Shown: piece after piece, positions 45,027 through 54,140 of the stretch
How positions within the stretch are numbered: position 1 is the first letter of the stretch
Layout: each line of letters starts with the position of its first letter
NCBI RefSeq assembly: GCF_000765145.1
Contig: NZ_JMGA01000020.1
Coordinates: forward strand, 124,001-188,000
DNA length: 64,000 bases
Direction: 5' to 3'
Origin: Desulfosporosinus sp. HMP52
Lineage (GTDB): Bacteria; Bacillota; Desulfitobacteriia; Desulfitobacteriales; Desulfitobacteriaceae
Translations under genes and position numbers: made by a program
Notes under the pieces: generated by a model
Told to the model about the DNA's origin: nothing
Seen by the model: the letters and a program-made list of their open reading frames with translations, nothing else
The model's database searches: none

Positions 45027-45072
45027 AAAAACGATCTTTTTCCACAGGCCAAACGGAAAAAGATCGTTTTTG
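45027..45072. terminator. Terminator after the lipid kinase gene
   Basis: AAAAACGATCTTTTTCC / GGAAAAAGATCGTTTTT, a 17-bp perfect stem with an 11-base loop; flanking A and T runs suit either direction. Confidence 0.92.
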
Positions 45073-45181
45073 CTTCAATGTATATAGAAGTGAACTGGGG
45101 ATGAGAAATAAGATTAGGATATTCAACTTGAAATAGTTTATTCCCAAATTCATTATGATAACCTAACCTATCCTAATTCGC

Positions 45182-45233
45182 CCTAAAGGTCAATATTGGT
45201 CAAGAAAATGTCTGACCAATATTGACCTTTAGG
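45182..45233 (+). promoter_or_regulatory. 21-bp inverted repeat with CtsR-like heptads: candidate heat-shock operator
   Basis: A perfect inverted repeat: left arm 45182-45202, 10-base centre, right arm 45213-45233. The left arm reads AGGTCAATATTGGTCAA, i.e. GGTCAAT-ATT-GGTCAAG, very close to the CtsR operator (tandem heptad RGTCAAA with 3-base spacing). The right arm is the same on the other strand. It overlaps the -35 box of the promoter that precedes the dnaJ-like/clpB operon. No T-run follows, so a terminator is less likely. Confidence 0.78.
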
Positions 45234-45250
45234 TGTAAATGGACTATAAT
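45222..45250 (+). promoter_or_regulatory. Sigma-A promoter of the dnaJ-like/clpB operon
   Basis: TTGACC (45222-45227), a 17-base spacer, TATAAT (45245-45250). The -35 hexamer lies inside the right arm of the CtsR-like inverted repeat. The leader to the first gene is about 125 bases. Confidence 0.83.
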
Positions 45251-45381
45251 TTGGATAACAAGTAAAAATTACTGAGAATCTTAAGATAGTATAAAATCTA
45301 ATAAAGAATTTTAAGATGGAAATTTGTTGGGAATAGTTATTCTATAAATAGTACTTAAAATGAGTTGATGAGGTGATTTTT

Positions 45382-46371
45382 ATGGATTTTAAAGATTACT
45401 ATGTCAGCTTAGGTGTTTCACCTGACGCCGACGAAAAGACAATAAAAAAAGCGTATCAGAAATTAGCTAAAAAATATCACCCCGACGTTAATCCTGGAGA
45501 TAAGGGTGCCGAAGAGAAATTTAAAGAGGCAACAGAAGCCTATCAAGCAATCAGTGATCCTGAAAAACGTCGTAAATACGATGAACTCCGTCAGGATTAC
45601 CAGCAATGGAAAGCACGGGGAGGCAGAGGGGACTATAATTGGGATCGTTGGCAGTCCAACCCTAGTGGTGGTAGTGGAGGATATACCTACACTATGTCTC
45701 CGGAGGATATAGCAGATCTGTTCGGTGGTACAGGTAGAACCGGAGGGTTCAGTTTTGGCGGGGAAGGATATTCGGATTTCTTTTCTACGCTTTTCGGGGG
45801 AATTGGGGGAGCGGGACGGGGGTTTGGCGGAGGTGCTACTGTTGGGCGTTCTCGACCAGGTCAGGATCTAGAAGTAGAGGTTCAAGTAACCCTTGAAGAA
45901 TCTTATGCCGGAACTACAAGAGTCGTTAAAACCGGTGATAAACAAATCGAGGCCAAGATTCCAAAGGGTGTACGAACTGGTTCAAAGGTAAGGCTATCAG
46001 GTCAAGGTGGAGCTGGGATATCTGGCGGCCCGGCAGGCAATCTATATTTAATCATAACCGTTAGTCCTCATTCGAGTTTTGTTCGAGAAGGGGATAACTT
46101 AAGAACCGAAATTCCAGTTGATTTTTATAGAGCTATTCTCGGCGGGGAAGTCAGTATCCGAACATTCGATGGGGAAGTCTTGCTAAAAATCCCCCCACTT
46201 TCCCAAAGCGGAAAGAAATTTCGATTAAAGGGCAAAGGAATGCCAAGTTTAGAAAAGCCCACTCAACAAGGAGATCTTTTTGTTGAAGTCACAATCAAGC
46301 TGCCCGAGAATATGAGTGATGCAGAGCTTTCAACCCTGCGTGAACTGGCTGCTAATCGTGGTATAAAGTAG
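45382..46371 (+). CDS. DnaJ-class co-chaperone without zinc finger (CbpA-like)
   Basis: 329 residues from ATG 45382 (GAGGTG upstream). A J domain (1-66) carries the HPD motif in KYHPDVNPG, which stimulates DnaK ATPase. A Gly/Phe-rich linker (about 90-160) follows, then the two C-terminal peptide-binding beta domains. The CxxCxGxG zinc repeats of DnaJ are absent, so it is a CbpA-type (class B) J protein. It lies 66 bases before clpB and works with DnaK and ClpB in disaggregation. Confidence 0.9.
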   Translation: MDFKDYYVSLGVSPDADEKTIKKAYQKLAKKYHPDVNPGDKGAEEKFKEATEAYQAISDPEKRRKYDELRQDYQQWKARGGRGDYNWDRWQSNPSGGSGGYTYTMSPEDIADLFGGTGRTGGFSFGGEGYSDFFSTLFGGIGGAGRGFGGGATVGRSRPGQDLEVEVQVTLEESYAGTTRVVKTGDKQIEAKIPKGVRTGSKVRLSGQGGAGISGGPAGNLYLIITVSPHSSFVREGDNLRTEIPVDFYRAILGGEVSIRTFDGEVLLKIPPLSQSGKKFRLKGKGMPSLEKPTQQGDLFVEVTIKLPENMSDAELSTLRELAANRGIK

Positions 46372-46437
46372 GTATAAAGCAATTTGAGTTAATCCCTCGA
46401 AAACTATTTACCAGCTTGAAAAAGGAGTGAGTACATT

Positions 46438-49032
46438 ATGTCATTTGACACAAATCGTTTTACCCAGAAATCTCAGGAAGCAATATCGGAAGCCCAAACA
46501 ATGGCCGAGAGAAATGGAAACAGTCAAGTAGAGCCTGAACACCTTTTGCTCACTTTATTAGAGCAAGGTGATGGAGTTGTTCCTCAGGTTTTAACGAAAT
46601 TAGGTGTAGCAGTTGGGAGTCTAATCTCGACGATTCGTCAAGAGATTAACCGTTTCCCGCGAATTAGTGGAAGCAATGTGCAAATGAGTATCTCTCCTCG
46701 TCTAAGAACTGTATTGGTGGCAGCTCATGATGAAATGGCCCCTTTTGGGGATGAATATGTAAGCACAGAACATCTCTTGCTTGGAATTTGGGAAAAATCT
46801 GGAGGGGCAGCGGAAAAAGTACTCAAGCAAGCCGGGTTGACTAGAGAAAAATTACTCCAAGCCCTGCGTGAAATCAGAGGGACTCAGCGGGTTACAAGTC
46901 CAAACCCAGAAGGAACTTATGCAGCCCTTGAGCAATATGGACTAAATTTAGTACGACAAGCAAGGCGAGGTCGACTTGATCCGGTTATTGGCCGTGACGA
47001 AGAAATCCGCCGAGTTATTCAAACTCTTTCCAGACGGACTAAGAATAATCCGGTTCTCATTGGCGAGCCGGGGGTAGGGAAAACGGCGATTGTTGAAGGC
47101 TTAGCCCAAAGAATTGTTAGGGGAGATGTGCCTGAAGCAATTAAAGATAAACAGGTGATTTCACTTGATATGGGAACTTTAATTGCCGGGGCAAAATATC
47201 GAGGAGAATTTGAAGAACGGTTAAAAGCAGTACTAAAAGAAATCCAAGATCGAGATGATGTAATCTTATTCATAGATGAGTTGCATACTGTGGTTGGTGC
47301 AGGAGCAGCTGAGGGCGCCATGGATGCCAGTAACATGCTTAAGCCAATGCTCGCTCGGGGAGAACTCAGCATGCTGGGGGCTACAACACTCGCTGAATAC
47401 CGCAAGTACATTGAGAAGGATGCTGCTCTTGAGAGACGATTCCAACCGATTATGGTTGATGCACCTACGGTTGAAGATACTATATCGATTCTGAGAGGTC
47501 TTAAAGAACGCTATGAAACTCACCATGGGGTACGAATCACCGATGGCGCAATTATAGCTGCAGCAGTGTTATCAGATCGCTATATTAGTGATCGCTTTCT
47601 TCCAGATAAAGCAATTGATTTAATTGATGAAGCTGGTGCGCGGATGCGTATGGAGATTACCAGTGATCCCTATGAATTAGATCAAATAAAGCGGCGAATG
47701 ATGCAGTTAGAAATTGAACGGGAAGCATTGAAGAAGGAAAAAGATGAAGCAAGTAAAGAACGCTTGGCAAAGATCGAAGAAGAGCTAGGCAATCTAAAAG
47801 AAGAACGCTATGGAATGGAAGCTCAGTTGCAAGGGGAACGTGAGACTCTGGTTAGAATTCAACAACTTAAAGAAGAAGTTGATCGATCCCGAACCTTAAT
47901 GGAGCAAGCCCAACAGCAGTTAGACTATAATAAAGCTGCAGAACTTCAATATGGTATAATTCCGAGCTTAGAGAAAGAACTTAAAGCTACTGAAGAGAAG
48001 CTTCAAGTTAAGAAAGACACTTTATTAAAGCAGGAAGTCGTAGAACAAGATATTGCTGAAGTCGTTGCAACCTGGACTCATGTTCCGGTCACTAAACTTT
48101 TGGAAAGTGAGATGCAAAAGCTTGTACAAATGGAAGAACGGATTCATCGAAGAGTTATTGGCCAAGAAGAAGCTGTCCGCGCTGTAGCTGACGCTGTTCG
48201 TCGTGCACGTGCCGGGCTGCAAGATCCCAATAGGCCGTTAGGATCGTTCCTTTTCTTAGGTCCAACAGGTGTTGGCAAGACAGAATTATCGAGGGCCTTA
48301 GCAGAATTTTTGTTTGATGACGATCAGGCAATTGTAAGAATTGATATGTCCGAGTATATGGAAAAGCATACTGTTTCACGATTAATTGGAGCTCCTCCGG
48401 GATATGTAGGTTATGAAGAGGGCGGACAACTTACAGAAGCGGTACGACGTAAACCTTATAGTGTTATACTGTTTGATGAAGTAGAGAAGGCTCATACGGA
48501 TGTTTCAAATGTTTTACTTCAGCTTTTAGATGATGGAAGATTGACGGATGGACAGGGAAGAATCGTTAATTTTAAAAATACTGTAGTAATCTTAACCAGT
48601 AATATTGCCAGTCCGTCAATTCAAGAGCTGACTCAACGTAATGCTAGTAAAGAGGAAGTTAGAAACACTATTAACGGAGAACTCCGACACTATTTCCGGC
48701 CAGAATTCCTTAACCGTCTCGATGAGATAATAGTCTTCCATCCACTCGGCCGGGAGCATATTGGTCAAATTGTCGATATCCAGCTCAATCAGTTGCATAA
48801 GCGTTTAAGCGAAAGGAAATTGACATTGGAGCTGTCCTTAAAGGCGAAAGAGCAACTCACTAACGAGGGATATGATCCGGTGTACGGAGCAAGGCCACTT
48901 AAGCGAGTAATCCAACAGCGGTTGCAAAACTCCTTAGCGCTTAAACTATTGGAGGGGGAATTCAAGGAAGGACAAAGGATTCTGGTAGATATAGATGAGT
49001 TTGGAAACTACTCATTTACCAGTAAAGAATAG
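46438..49032 (+). CDS. clpB: ATP-dependent disaggregase ClpB
   Basis: 864 residues. Clp N-domain (about 1-145), first AAA+ with [13 protein letters not shown] (about 209-221), a coiled-coil middle region (about 405-530) that marks ClpB versus ClpC/ClpA, second AAA+ with [12 protein letters not shown] (about 608-619), and a C-terminal D2-small domain ([10 protein letters not shown]). It threads aggregated proteins through its hexameric pore in cooperation with DnaK/DnaJ. ATG follows AAAAAGGAGTGAGTACATT. Normal length. Confidence 0.96.
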   Translation: MSFDTNRFTQKSQEAISEAQTMAERNGNSQVEPEHLLLTLLEQGDGVVPQVLTKLGVAVGSLISTIRQEINRFPRISGSNVQMSISPRLRTVLVAAHDEMAPFGDEYVSTEHLLLGIWEKSGGAAEKVLKQAGLTREKLLQALREIRGTQRVTSPNPEGTYAALEQYGLNLVRQARRGRLDPVIGRDEEIRRVIQTLSRRTKNNPVLIGEPGVGKTAIVEGLAQRIVRGDVPEAIKDKQVISLDMGTLIAGAKYRGEFEERLKAVLKEIQDRDDVILFIDELHTVVGAGAAEGAMDASNMLKPMLARGELSMLGATTLAEYRKYIEKDAALERRFQPIMVDAPTVEDTISILRGLKERYETHHGVRITDGAIIAAAVLSDRYISDRFLPDKAIDLIDEAGARMRMEITSDPYELDQIKRRMMQLEIEREALKKEKDEASKERLAKIEEELGNLKEERYGMEAQLQGERETLVRIQQLKEEVDRSRTLMEQAQQQLDYNKAAELQYGIIPSLEKELKATEEKLQVKKDTLLKQEVVEQDIAEVVATWTHVPVTKLLESEMQKLVQMEERIHRRVIGQEEAVRAVADAVRRARAGLQDPNRPLGSFLFLGPTGVGKTELSRALAEFLFDDDQAIVRIDMSEYMEKHTVSRLIGAPPGYVGYEEGGQLTEAVRRKPYSVILFDEVEKAHTDVSNVLLQLLDDGRLTDGQGRIVNFKNTVVILTSNIASPSIQELTQRNASKEEVRNTINGELRHYFRPEFLNRLDEIIVFHPLGREHIGQIVDIQLNQLHKRLSERKLTLELSLKAKEQLTNEGYDPVYGARPLKRVIQQRLQNSLALKLLEGEFKEGQRILVDIDEFGNYSFTSKE

Positions 49033-49057
49033 CATGCCAAGATATTAATCTTCAAGG

Positions 49058-49099
49058 ATTAGGGAGTTAGTTATGCCTGCACTCCCTAATTCTTTTTTA
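49058..49099 (+). terminator. Terminator after clpB
   Basis: ATTAGGGAGT / ACTCCCTAAT, a 10-bp stem with a 13-base loop, then TCTTTTTTA. Confidence 0.9.
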
Positions 49100-49367
49100 T
49101 ACAGTCAGAAAGTATAAACTTGCGTTATATACTGCAAGAAGATTTAATACGTGCGAAGCCAGTGTCTTCGGGCGCTAGCCAAGTTTTCTAATGGTTTTTT
49201 TAAAGGGCTTAGGGGAATGATTTTATAGATTGCCAGTTAACTTTATGATTGGTTATGATAATTACCTTTCATAAAACTTGGCTCTAATGGAGACAAACTG
49301 TATAATGTAAATAGTAAGGCGAAAAGCAAGGTGAAAATAGCAAGCAGTATAAAGTGAGGAGAAGCAT
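49100..49367 (+). other. Gene-free spacer before the UbiD pair
   Basis: AT-rich. It holds the promoter at 49278-49306 and nothing else I can support. Confidence 0.5.
49278..49306 (+). promoter_or_regulatory. Promoter of the UbiD-family pair
   Basis: TTGGCT (49278-49283), a 17-base spacer, TATAAT (49301-49306), about 60 bases before the GTG at 49368. Confidence 0.7.
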
Positions 49368-49787
49368 GTGCTTGATTTAAGTTCCATCCATATCCCTAGT
49401 TGGCAGGGTCGAGAAGGAGAAGGGCGTTGTCAGATTTCCTTGACTTTACATAATACAGGGGATGGGATTAATGGGCTGCTTATCGGCGGGGAAAGACCTC
49501 ATATTGGAGGAGTTGTAATGGCTCTGCCTAGGCCGAGTCTTCGAGGAGAAGGATGGAGTGCTGATATTTATATCACGCCAGTGCCAGGTCATAAAGATAT
49601 AGAAGTTGCTAAGAAAGTTGCTGCGGTATTGGCTAAAGAACTCCAAAACATAGTTGTAATAACAGCCGGAATTCACTCGGATGAGCTAAGTCCTAATGAA
49701 CTGAGTAAGATAATAGGTCATTGTGATACATTAACTGAAGCAGCCCTTGCTGCTCTGAAGTTAGACAAAACAATCATTAAGAGGTGA
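49368..49787 (+). CDS. LpdD-like companion of UbiD decarboxylase
   Basis: 139 residues. LIGGERPHIGGVVMALPRPS (about 37-56), then TPVPGHKDIEVAK (about 71-83), match the small LpdD-type protein often paired with UbiD enzymes, which has a chaperone-like fold and may help prenyl-flavin cofactor loading. Start GTG at 49368 (AGGAGAA upstream; an ATG at 49366 is out of frame). The UbiD gene begins 4 bases after its stop, so the pair is tightly coupled. Confidence 0.78.
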   Translation: MLDLSSIHIPSWQGREGEGRCQISLTLHNTGDGINGLLIGGERPHIGGVVMALPRPSLRGEGWSADIYITPVPGHKDIEVAKKVAAVLAKELQNIVVITAGIHSDELSPNELSKIIGHCDTLTEAALAALKLDKTIIKR

Positions 49788-49791
49788 CATT

Positions 49792-51561
49792 GTGCACGAA
49801 AATTTGCGGCATTTTATTGAAACTCTGCGGCGAGAAAAGCAAATCATAGAAATTGAAGCAGAGGTAGATCCATACCTTGAATTAGCAGAGATCCACCGTC
49901 GCGTTATTGATGAAGAAGGGCCAGCTTTGCTGTTTAAGCGAGTAAAGGGCAGTTCTTTCCCAGTGGTAACAAATTTATTCGGAACTCGTGGTCGTGTTGA
50001 TTTAGCTGTTGGACCTAGACCTGAAGAAATTGTAAAACGAGCTGTTGCAGCCCTAAATCGACTGCTTCCACCGAAACCCTCTATACTTTGGCAAGAAAAG
50101 GATTGGATACTATCTTTAGCGAAGAGTGGTCTGCGAACTATCAATTCCAAGAATGCTCCCGTTCTAGAAATAAAAGCTAGTTCGATAGATTTAAACACTC
50201 TACCTGTTTTAACCAGTTGGCCGGAAGATGGTGGACCGTTTGTTACCTTGCCCTTAGTTTATACAGAACATCCAGTCACGAAAGAACACAATTTAGGGAT
50301 GTATCGGATACAAATATACAATTCTAAACAAACAGGTATCCATTGGCAAATACATAAGGGTGGAGGATTTCACTATCATGAAGCTGAACGATTAGGACAG
50401 GATCTGCCCACGACGCTCTTCTTAGGCGGTCCACCTGCACTGGTTCTTTCGGCAATAGCCCCTCTCCCCGAGATGTTGCCAGAGCTAATTTTCACGTCTT
50501 TTTTGATGGGGGAGAAGCTATCAAAAGTTAGGGTTCCTTCACATTCTCATGCCCTCATTGCTGAGGCGGAGTTTGCAATTTGTGGTACGGTTCCAGCACA
50601 TGTTCGTAAGCCGGAAGGTCCATTTGGTGATCATTATGGTTATTATTCACTAACTCACGATTTTCCGGTTTTTAATATTAATGCTGTATATCATCGACGG
50701 GATGCAATTTATCCGGCAACGGTAGTAGGAAAACCCCGGCAGGAAGACTATTTCATTGGAGAGTATTTACAGTCATTATTATCGCCGATGTTTCCTGTAG
50801 TAATGCCTGGAGTTAAAGCTCTTTGGACCTATGCGGAAACGGGGTTTCACGCTTTGGCAGCTGCTATTGTACGTGAGAGCTATCATCGAGAAGCGTTAGC
50901 TCATGCCTTCCGGATCTTAGGGGAAGGGCAGCTTACTTTAACTAAGTTTTTGATTATTACGGATGTTCAGCTTGATTTACAAGATTTTAGAACTCTCCTT
51001 GAAATAGTATTGGAGCGTTTTGAGCCGGAATCCGACCTTCTAATCTTAAACGATACTTCTATGGATACATTGGATTATACGGGGCGACATCTTAATCATG
51101 GAAGCAAGGCTATCATGCTTGGTCTAGGATCGCCAAAACGAGAGCTTCCGCGTCAGATTGAAAATGTTATATTACCGGGAGTACTTGGAATTAAACCCTT
51201 TTGTGCAGGTTGCTTATTAATTGAAGCACCTTCATTTAGTAATACTCCTGAACTTGCTCAGGAGGTACTGGGGCATCTTCAAAATGAGGTTCTTAATAAT
51301 TGGCCCCTGGCAATTTTGGTTGATGATTTAGAACTTGCATCAGAGAGTTCGGGTTTTCTATGGCAGGTCTTTACCCGCTTTGATCCTGCCCATGACATTT
51401 ATGCCCATACAGAAATACTTAACCATCGCCTAGTATACCGGGGTCCTATTCTTATTGATGCTCGCATGAAACCGGGCTATCCCGGTGAAGTAGTCCCGGA
51501 TGAAGCGACTGTCAAACTTGTAGATCGGCGCTGGAAAGAGTATGGAATTAAAATTGGTTAG
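49792..51561 (+). CDS. UbiD-family prenyl-FMN decarboxylase
   Basis: 589 residues, UbiD family. The conserved active-site stretch reads KPEGPFGDHYGYYS (about 273-286), where ubiquinone-type UbiD has GPFGEFTGY; thus the second acidic residue is Asp instead of Glu. The rest (RRDAIYPATVVGKPRQED, then VMPGVKALWTYAETGFHAL) fits the long UbiD group that includes MqnL/MqnP of the futalosine menaquinone pathway. It decarboxylates an aromatic or alpha,beta-unsaturated acid using prenylated FMN. The GTG start has GAGGTGACATT upstream. Neither a ubiX nor a mqn gene is in the window, so the substrate remains open. Confidence 0.85.
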   Translation: MHENLRHFIETLRREKQIIEIEAEVDPYLELAEIHRRVIDEEGPALLFKRVKGSSFPVVTNLFGTRGRVDLAVGPRPEEIVKRAVAALNRLLPPKPSILWQEKDWILSLAKSGLRTINSKNAPVLEIKASSIDLNTLPVLTSWPEDGGPFVTLPLVYTEHPVTKEHNLGMYRIQIYNSKQTGIHWQIHKGGGFHYHEAERLGQDLPTTLFLGGPPALVLSAIAPLPEMLPELIFTSFLMGEKLSKVRVPSHSHALIAEAEFAICGTVPAHVRKPEGPFGDHYGYYSLTHDFPVFNINAVYHRRDAIYPATVVGKPRQEDYFIGEYLQSLLSPMFPVVMPGVKALWTYAETGFHALAAAIVRESYHREALAHAFRILGEGQLTLTKFLIITDVQLDLQDFRTLLEIVLERFEPESDLLILNDTSMDTLDYTGRHLNHGSKAIMLGLGSPKRELPRQIENVILPGVLGIKPFCAGCLLIEAPSFSNTPELAQEVLGHLQNEVLNNWPLAILVDDLELASESSGFLWQVFTRFDPAHDIYAHTEILNHRLVYRGPILIDARMKPGYPGEVVPDEATVKLVDRRWKEYGIKIG

Positions 51562-51580
51562 TTAAGTCTAAAAACCTTCT

Positions 51581-51644
51581 CAAAGCTTAAAGGCAGAACC
51601 CTTGTAATTATTAAACAAACAAGGAGTTCTGCCTTTAAGCTTTG
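51581..51644. terminator. Bidirectional terminator between UbiD and DivIVA-like genes
   Basis: CAAAGCTTAAAGGCAGAAC / GTTCTGCCTTTAAGCTTTG, a perfect 19-bp stem with an inner CCTTGT / ACAAGG stem. Confidence 0.88.
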
Positions 51645-51655
51645 GGGGATTTGTT

Positions 51656-52153
51656 TTATTTCAATAGCTCTTTTATCATAGATAAATATTCATCAGCCTG
51701 ATCGATCAGGGTTTGAATTTCGGACTTTTGTTGAGAAAGTTGTTGAAGTTGTTCCTCTACCTGGACAATTTCGAGCCGTCGTTCAATAAGTCTTGTATCA
51801 GCTTCGATTTCTTTTGACTCAAGTTGTTGCTTTGCTTCACTTAAGATGGTATCACTTTGAGTCCGGGCAGATTGAATAAGCTCTTCGGCTTGTTTGGTTG
51901 CTTCATCTTTAATTTGGTTGGCAGCTCTTTGAGCGCTTACAAGGGCATCTCTCAGATCCTTTTCGATCTGTTCATAATATTTGACACGATTTGCCCATTC
52001 TGAGTTTTGTTCCCTTAAGCTATTAATTTGTAAGCGAAGTTCTTTGTTGGCAGCATGTGCTTCAGCTAATTGACGTTCAGATTCCGCCCATGCTTGATCA
52101 ACGGCATCTGAATCATAACCTCGAAATCCCCGCTTGAAGTCAGGCGTCTCCAA
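51656..52153 (-). CDS. DivIVA-domain coiled-coil protein
   Basis: 165 residues. FKRGFRGYDSDAVDQAW (about 6-22) is the DivIVA N-terminal motif that binds negatively curved membrane; the rest is a long coiled coil (about 24-155) with heptads rich in Gln, Glu and Ala. It is like DivIVA/GpsB, cell-pole or septum markers, but shorter than B. subtilis DivIVA in the C-terminal part. Not part of the usual ylm-divIVA cluster. ATG follows AAATGGAGGAATAAC. Confidence 0.85.
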   Translation of the reverse strand: METPDFKRGFRGYDSDAVDQAWAESERQLAEAHAANKELRLQINSLREQNSEWANRVKYYEQIEKDLRDALVSAQRAANQIKDEATKQAEELIQSARTQSDTILSEAKQQLESKEIEADTRLIERRLEIVQVEEQLQQLSQQKSEIQTLIDQADEYLSMIKELLK

Positions 52154-52376
52154 ATGTTATTCCTCCATTTCTTAAGAAGCCAATATTGGGTAATATATAA
52201 TCATTAATACAGAATATTACGTCTCATTCCAGTTTAACTCATTAAATACTACCTGTCTAGTAAGCAGGTTTTTTCGAAAAGTTTAAGTTAATTTGTTTGA
52301 GCTGCGAATAATTTATTGCATATTTACACATCCTGAGACTGTTATGTAAACTAGTTTTTTAAAAGGAGGGATTTAG

Positions 52377-52586
52377 ATGCAACTAAGTGATATGGAAGTA
52401 AAGAAAGTCCTTGACCGAGGCATGTTAACCAGAAGTTTAATTGAAAATGAAACCGCCATGAAAAAGTGCCAGATGTATAATGAGATGGCAAAAGACGCTG
52501 CAGTTAAGGGGTTTTTTAAAGAACAGGCTAAAGGCTTAGAAGATGTAATAGGATATTTTAAAAAGGGAATGGTAGAACTTCAATAG
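52377..52586 (+). CDS. Small helical protein, possible spore-coat type (69 residues)
   Basis: ATG with AAAAGGAGGGATTTAG upstream. The sequence MQLSDMEVKKVLDRGMLTRS and the rest is all helical, with one Cys in AMKKCQMYNEMA. It has a ferritin-like or CotF-like helix-pair feel but no metal-ligand pattern that I can defend. A second small helical gene starts 17 bases downstream, so the two form an operon, possibly acting as a heterodimer. Unknown function. Confidence 0.65.
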   Translation: MQLSDMEVKKVLDRGMLTRSLIENETAMKKCQMYNEMAKDAAVKGFFKEQAKGLEDVIGYFKKGMVELQ

Positions 52587-52603
52587 AAAAGGAGGGATAT
52601 ATT

Positions 52604-52801
52604 ATGAGTCAATTTTCAGATTTAGATATGTTATATGATTATGAAAAAGACGCTTCGGCTGCTGCTATGGGTTATATGACATTGGCTACACGTGCTCATC
52701 ATGCAAATTTAAGAGACATATACTTACGTTTAGCTAATGAAGCAACTAATGCCCATAGTAAAGTCAGTAAATTAATTAGTCAAAGTGGTGGAATTGCTTA
52801 G
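52604..52801 (+). CDS. Small helical protein, partner of preceding gene (65 residues)
   Basis: ATG with GAAAAGGAGGGATATATT upstream. It has a Tyr/Ala-rich helix (LYDYEKDASAAAMGYMTLA) and His pairs in RAHHANLRD and NAHSKVS, which resemble one half of a CotF/rubrerythrin-type bundle. It is co-transcribed with the 69-residue protein. A strong terminator follows. Role inferred only. Confidence 0.65.
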   Translation: MSQFSDLDMLYDYEKDASAAAMGYMTLATRAHHANLRDIYLRLANEATNAHSKVSKLISQSGGIA

Positions 52802-52810
52802 TAAAGCGTA

Positions 52811-52859
52811 AAATAAAGAACCGGGAATCGAAAAATTCCCGGTTCTTTATTTTGCTTTT
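52811..52859. terminator. Bidirectional terminator
   Basis: AAATAAAGAACCGGGAAT / ATTCCCGGTTCTTTATTT, an 18-bp perfect stem with a 6-base loop; it serves the small helical pair and the SigH-like gene. Confidence 0.95.
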
Positions 52860-53480
52860 TTAGCCAGCAACATTGCGTGAACGATAGAGAGCTGTCTTAT
52901 GACGTATGCGTTGAATAGCGTTATCTAAGGATTTTGGATGAAGTCCTAAATTTTTAGATACCTCCCGCTGTTTGAATCCCTGTATAAAATAGTGTTCAAA
53001 CACTAAACGTTCTAAATTTGACATGTTTTTATTTAGATCATTAATCATTGAATTGACCTCATCATTGGCGATAACCATTGAAGCAGGATCTTCAGCAGTG
53101 GGCAATAACTCTAAAAAGCTTGTTTCATCAGACTCAGAAATCGCATTATTTAGAGAAAAAGCTTCATTAAGATTAGTGTGTTTTTGGCGTGTATACTTAC
53201 GCAGGCTATCAATTAGTTTGCGTTTTATGACCATTCTTAAAAAGTGAAGAAAGGGAATAGAAGTATCTTGGTCATAAGACATTATTGCTCGATAAATAGC
53301 AATTCTGCCCTCTTGCAATAAATCCTCATAATCTGCCCGAGGTAAATAATATTTTGCTGCAATCATACGAATCTCTGGTTCATAATAAAGTATAAGCTCA
53401 TTTAAAGCATCTTTATTGCCGGAGCGCGCTGCTTCAAGCATGGCAGTCTCCTTATTCTGGTTGCAAATGTTTGAAGTCAT
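52860..53480 (-). CDS. SigH-like sigma-70 family factor
   Basis: 206 residues. Region 2 (about 25-95: DYEDLLQEGRIAIYRAI, SYDQDTSIPFLHFLRMVIKR) and region 4 HTH (about 150-200: FKQREVSKNLGLHPKSLDNA) are clear, with a SigH-like TRQKH after region 2. No region 1.1 or 3. It resembles the Firmicute SigH/ECF-intermediate group that turns on early sporulation or competence genes. No anti-sigma gene is adjacent. ATG follows CAAGGAGTTGAGAGTGCC. Its neighbours, the small helical genes and a DivIVA-like gene, hint at a link with sporulation or polarity. Confidence 0.87.
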   Translation of the reverse strand: MTSNICNQNKETAMLEAARSGNKDALNELILYYEPEIRMIAAKYYLPRADYEDLLQEGRIAIYRAIMSYDQDTSIPFLHFLRMVIKRKLIDSLRKYTRQKHTNLNEAFSLNNAISESDETSFLELLPTAEDPASMVIANDEVNSMINDLNKNMSNLERLVFEHYFIQGFKQREVSKNLGLHPKSLDNAIQRIRHKTALYRSRNVAG

Positions 53481-53623
53481 GGCACTCTCAACTCCTTGTC
53501 AATAAATTGCATTCACCTATCAGAGTTTAATAAAGTTAATGCAATTTGACAAGGACAATTTAGTGGACAATACTCCATGATTTGCCACTAGAATACTTAA
53601 AGCAGTCTATGTCATAAGATTGC

Positions 53624-54085
53624 CTAAAAGGATTTCAACAAATTTACAGTTTCAATGGCAGTCATAGCTGCATCAAATCCTTTGTTGCCTGCTTTTGTTC
53701 CAGCTCGTTCAATAGCTTGTTCAATACTATCTGTTGCAATAACTCCAAAAATTATCGGCACCCCGGTTTGTAAGCCGACTTGAGCAATTCCTTTGCTAAC
53801 TTCATTACTAACGAGATCAAAATGTGGAGTGGCTCCACGAATCACAGCACCTAAGCAGATGACTGCATCATACTTTTTAGAGAGTGCCATTTTCTGAGCA
53901 ACTAAAGGAATTTCAAATGCTCCGGGAACCCATGCTATTTCAATGTCACTTTCCAGAGCACCGTGGCGGTGTAAACCGTCAATGGCTCCACTAACTAATT
54001 TGCCTGTAATAAACTCGTTAAAACGTGCAGCGATAATTGCGATTTTTAATCCTTGAGCGATAAGGTTTCCTTCATAAGTCTTCAT
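53624..54085 (-). CDS. ribH: 6,7-dimethyl-8-ribityllumazine synthase
   Basis: 153 residues from ATG 54085 ([18 protein letters not shown], the standard N-terminus). [22 protein letters not shown] and [12 protein letters not shown] (His catalytic) are the family motifs, then [12 protein letters not shown] near the C-terminus. It condenses ArP and DHBP to lumazine and assembles as a 60-mer or pentamer. Last gene of the riboflavin operon. The upstream ATG at 54097 sits directly on the ribosome site. Confidence 0.95.
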   Translation of the reverse strand: MKTYEGNLIAQGLKIAIIAARFNEFITGKLVSGAIDGLHRHGALESDIEIAWVPGAFEIPLVAQKMALSKKYDAVICLGAVIRGATPHFDLVSNEVSKGIAQVGLQTGVPIIFGVIATDSIEQAIERAGTKAGNKGFDAAMTAIETVNLLKSF

Positions 54086-54140
54086 AATCAATATCATCCT
54101 TTCTGATCAAGAGCATAGTTTTACTATTAATAATTCAAGG

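Noticed and set aside
45182-45233. The inverted repeat as an ordinary terminator of the lipid kinase gene
   Set aside because: A better terminator lies at 45027-45072, there is no T-run after the repeat, and the -35 box lies in its right arm.
47019-47411. A 130-codon minus-strand frame inside clpB
   Set aside because: Antisense shadow of a strongly conserved gene; Ser/Pro-rich composition typical of reverse frames.
49761-50198. A 145-codon minus-strand frame inside the UbiD-family gene
   Set aside because: Antisense shadow with no ribosome site; the plus frame has clear family motifs.
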